From Nocardioides acrostichi (lineage in GTDB: Bacteria > Actinomycetota > Actinomycetes > Propionibacteriales > Nocardioidaceae): a stretch of DNA of 64,000 bases. The DNA is taken from positions 1 through 64,000 of the forward strand of contig NZ_JADIVZ010000009.1 in NCBI RefSeq assembly GCF_015319165.1, written 5' to 3'. Position 1 is the stretch's first letter. Each line of letters starts with the position of its first letter. This document shows positions 63,061 to 64,000 of the stretch, in pieces. Both the position numbers and the translations under genes were made by a program. The notes under the pieces were generated by a model, which saw nothing but the letters and a program-made list of their open reading frames with translations, was not told the DNA's origin and made no database searches.

Positions 63061-63465
63061 CTAGACTCCGTCGTCCCAGATGGCGATCACATGATGGGGA
63101 AGGAACTCAATGCGGCCGCCGGGACGAACGCTCCTGATGACCTGCGGGTCGTTGTCCAGAGAGCCGACGTAGCCGTCACCCACAATCTCCGTAACTTCGA
63201 CCCACATCCGCTCAGCGAAGGGGCCTTCGGGTTCAGGTCGAAGAATCTCGAAGAGCAACTTCACCAGGTCTCCTGGCTTCAAGCGCTCGCGTTCTTCGCG
63301 ACTCGGGATCTCGAATGTCCGCGGGTGCTCACGATTGAGCGCCTCACCGTCGCCCAGCACGAAGTCGACGTCACGCGATCCATGTTCGTTCGAAGGCACT
63401 TGTCGATGGTCACACACGACGGACTTGAGGTTTTCGCCTTCCCAGTTGTGACCGCTCGGGTGCAT
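63061..63465 (-). CDS. DUF2314-like small protein in the corA insertion
   Basis: 134 aa from ATG 63465 (an ATG at 63486 would overlap the corA remnant). C-terminal ~80 residues resemble DUF2314: RLKPGDLVKLLFEILRPEPE, AERMWVEVTEIVGDGYVGSL, DNDPQVIRSVRPGGRIEFLP, HHVIAIWDDG. The N-terminal part (HNWEGENLKSVVCDHRQVPS) is unassigned. Cytosolic. Base composition is visibly lower in GC than the neighbours, suggesting transfer. Lies between the present and the displaced 3' ends of corA, on the opposite strand. DUF2314 proteins are uncharacterised; an immunity-like role is a guess. Confidence 0.7.
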   Translation of the reverse strand: MHPSGHNWEGENLKSVVCDHRQVPSNEHGSRDVDFVLGDGEALNREHPRTFEIPSREERERLKPGDLVKLLFEILRPEPEGPFAERMWVEVTEIVGDGYVGSLDNDPQVIRSVRPGGRIEFLPHHVIAIWDDGV

Positions 63466-63473
63466 CAGCGGAA

Positions 63474-63591
63474 GAACTTCACCCACATGCCCGAGCTCGA
63501 CTGGACGTTCGGCTACGCCTACGCGCTGACCCTGATGGCGGCCACCGCGGGCCTGCTGTGGTGGTTCTTCAAGAGGTCCGGCTGGCTCTGA
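63474..63591 (+). pseudogene. Displaced original 3' end of corA
   Basis: From 63475 the plus strand encodes KNFTHMPELDWTFGYAYALT, then LMAATAGLLWWFFKRSGWL and a TGA, a complete CorA second helix and C-terminus, with no CorA sequence upstream of it. GAACTTCAC at 63474-63482 repeats exactly at 62888-62896 inside the intact gene, at the NFT that follows the GM of GMN. This marks the junctions of a ~585-bp inserted or recombined segment. It has no start codon or ribosome site and is presumed not expressed. Confidence 0.8.
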
Positions 63592-63622
63592 GACCCCGCC
63601 CGGGCGGATCGCTCGGCCGGGC

Positions 63623-64000
63623 TCAGGTCAGAGCGTGGGACCGCGTCTCGCGCGAGAACCCGACGACCACGGCGGTCACCGCGGCGCACCCGATGAGGAA
63701 CGCGCCCACGTAGCCGAACTGCCACACGCTGTGCTCCCCGTGACCGTGCTGACCCGCCAGCCACAGGGGCGTGGCGATCAGCGGCACGAAGCCCGCGAGC
63801 AAGGTGGCGAGCTGGTAGCTGACGCCGGCACCGGTGTAGCGCGCCTCGGTGGAGAAGCGCTCGGCGATGAAGGCCGCCGTAGGCCCGTAGAGGCACCCCT
63901 GGATGAGCGGGCTGCCGACCAGGAACCCGATGAGGACCAGCCAGCCGTTCCCGCTGCCCAGCAGCGCCAGGAGCGGGTAGACCAACACGATGCTCAAGGC
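63623..64000 (-). CDS. MFS transporter, C-terminal part (runs off window)
   Basis: Last ~126 residues of a Major Facilitator protein. Four hydrophobic helices (IVLVYPLLALLGSG, NGWLVLIGFLVGSPLIQGC, GVSYQLATLLAGFVPLIATP, FGYVGAFLIGCAAVTAVVVG) with YGPTAAFIAERFSTEARYTG between, a pattern of the metabolite:H+ symporter group (ShiA/ProP-like) where FSTEARYTGAG is conserved. The frame is open to the right edge, so the start is outside. Converges with the corA region. Substrate unknown. Confidence 0.85.
   Translation of the reverse strand, partial: ALSIVLVYPLLALLGSGNGWLVLIGFLVGSPLIQGCLYGPTAAFIAERFSTEARYTGAGVSYQLATLLAGFVPLIATPLWLAGQHGHGEHSVWQFGYVGAFLIGCAAVTAVVVGFSRETRSHALT

Overview
The window is a contiguous 64 kb piece of a high-GC actinobacterial chromosome. 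The gene set (Pup-proteasome system, mycothiol ligase MshC, PafBC, BTAD/AfsR-type regulator, SCO1664/DUF3090/MSMEG_4193-type genes) is exclusively actinobacterial. The gene families and order look most like Nocardioidaceae (Nocardioides/Aeromicrobium relatives), but that is inference from memory, not a search. Translation starts are often GTG, and many genes carry a TANNNT box 6-7 nt upstream of the start codon, the signature of leaderless transcripts in this phylum.

Region by region. (1) 1-500: 5' end of a 16S rRNA gene on the minus strand, with its leader and a good sigma-A-type promoter. (2) 520-10,800, minus strand: a complete arginine operon argC-[ACT protein]-argJ-argB-argD-argF-argR-argG-[NUDIX]-argH-mpg, mostly joined by 4-nt start/stop overlaps, driven from a probably leaderless argC promoter. 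(3) 10.9-12.8 kb: a DrrAB-like ABC exporter on the plus strand. (4) 12.8-19.6 kb: pheS-pheT plus a large AfsR-like regulator translationally coupled to pheT. (5) 19.7-23.7 kb: a DUF817 membrane protein, then infC-rpmI-rplT-trmH-family methyltransferase-orphan histidine kinase. infC uses an ATC start and the methyltransferase appears to use CTG. (6) 23.9-32.2 kb: PAP2 phosphatase, SseB protein, small membrane protein, nucleoside-kinase-like ATPase, GNAT protein, a decayed squalene-cyclase-like pseudogene, a lysine 2,3-aminomutase/GNAT pair with a nearby Lrp regulator and shared operator-like sites, a 5'-3' exonuclease and an NAD(P)-binding protein. (7) 32.2-52.2 kb, almost all minus strand: the Pup-proteasome super-locus helY, diacylglycerol kinase, tatC, tatA, pafC, pafB, an FKBP lipoprotein, pafA, prcA, prcB, pup, dop, arc, trmI and a site-2 protease. 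It is interrupted by a nuclease-like gene framed by inverted repeats (between pafA and prcA) and by a methyltransferase/secreted-protein pair (between dop and arc). (8) 52.2-58.5 kb: RecB-family exonuclease, HAD phosphatase, metH and a PAC2-family protein. (9) 58.6-62 kb: the conserved actinobacterial cluster histidine phosphatase-DUF3090-SCO1664-mshC. (10) 62-64 kb: corA whose original 3' end lies about 585 bp downstream, separated by a segment with an alternative corA 3' end and a DUF2314-like gene; then the C-terminal part of an MFS transporter running off the edge.

How the genes work together: the arginine operon makes arginine from glutamate by the cyclic ArgJ route under ArgR. Pup, Dop, PafA, Arc and PrcAB form the complete tagging and degradation pathway, with PafBC (DNA-damage regulator) and Tat export alongside. 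MshC makes the low-molecular-weight thiol of the group. The most interesting items for follow-up are the inverted-repeat-bounded nuclease element (42057-43238), the corA 3'-end replacement (62888-63591), the ACT (CASTOR-like) protein in the arginine operon, the KamA/GNAT/Lrp group with shared sites, and the CTG-start methyltransferase overlapping rplT.
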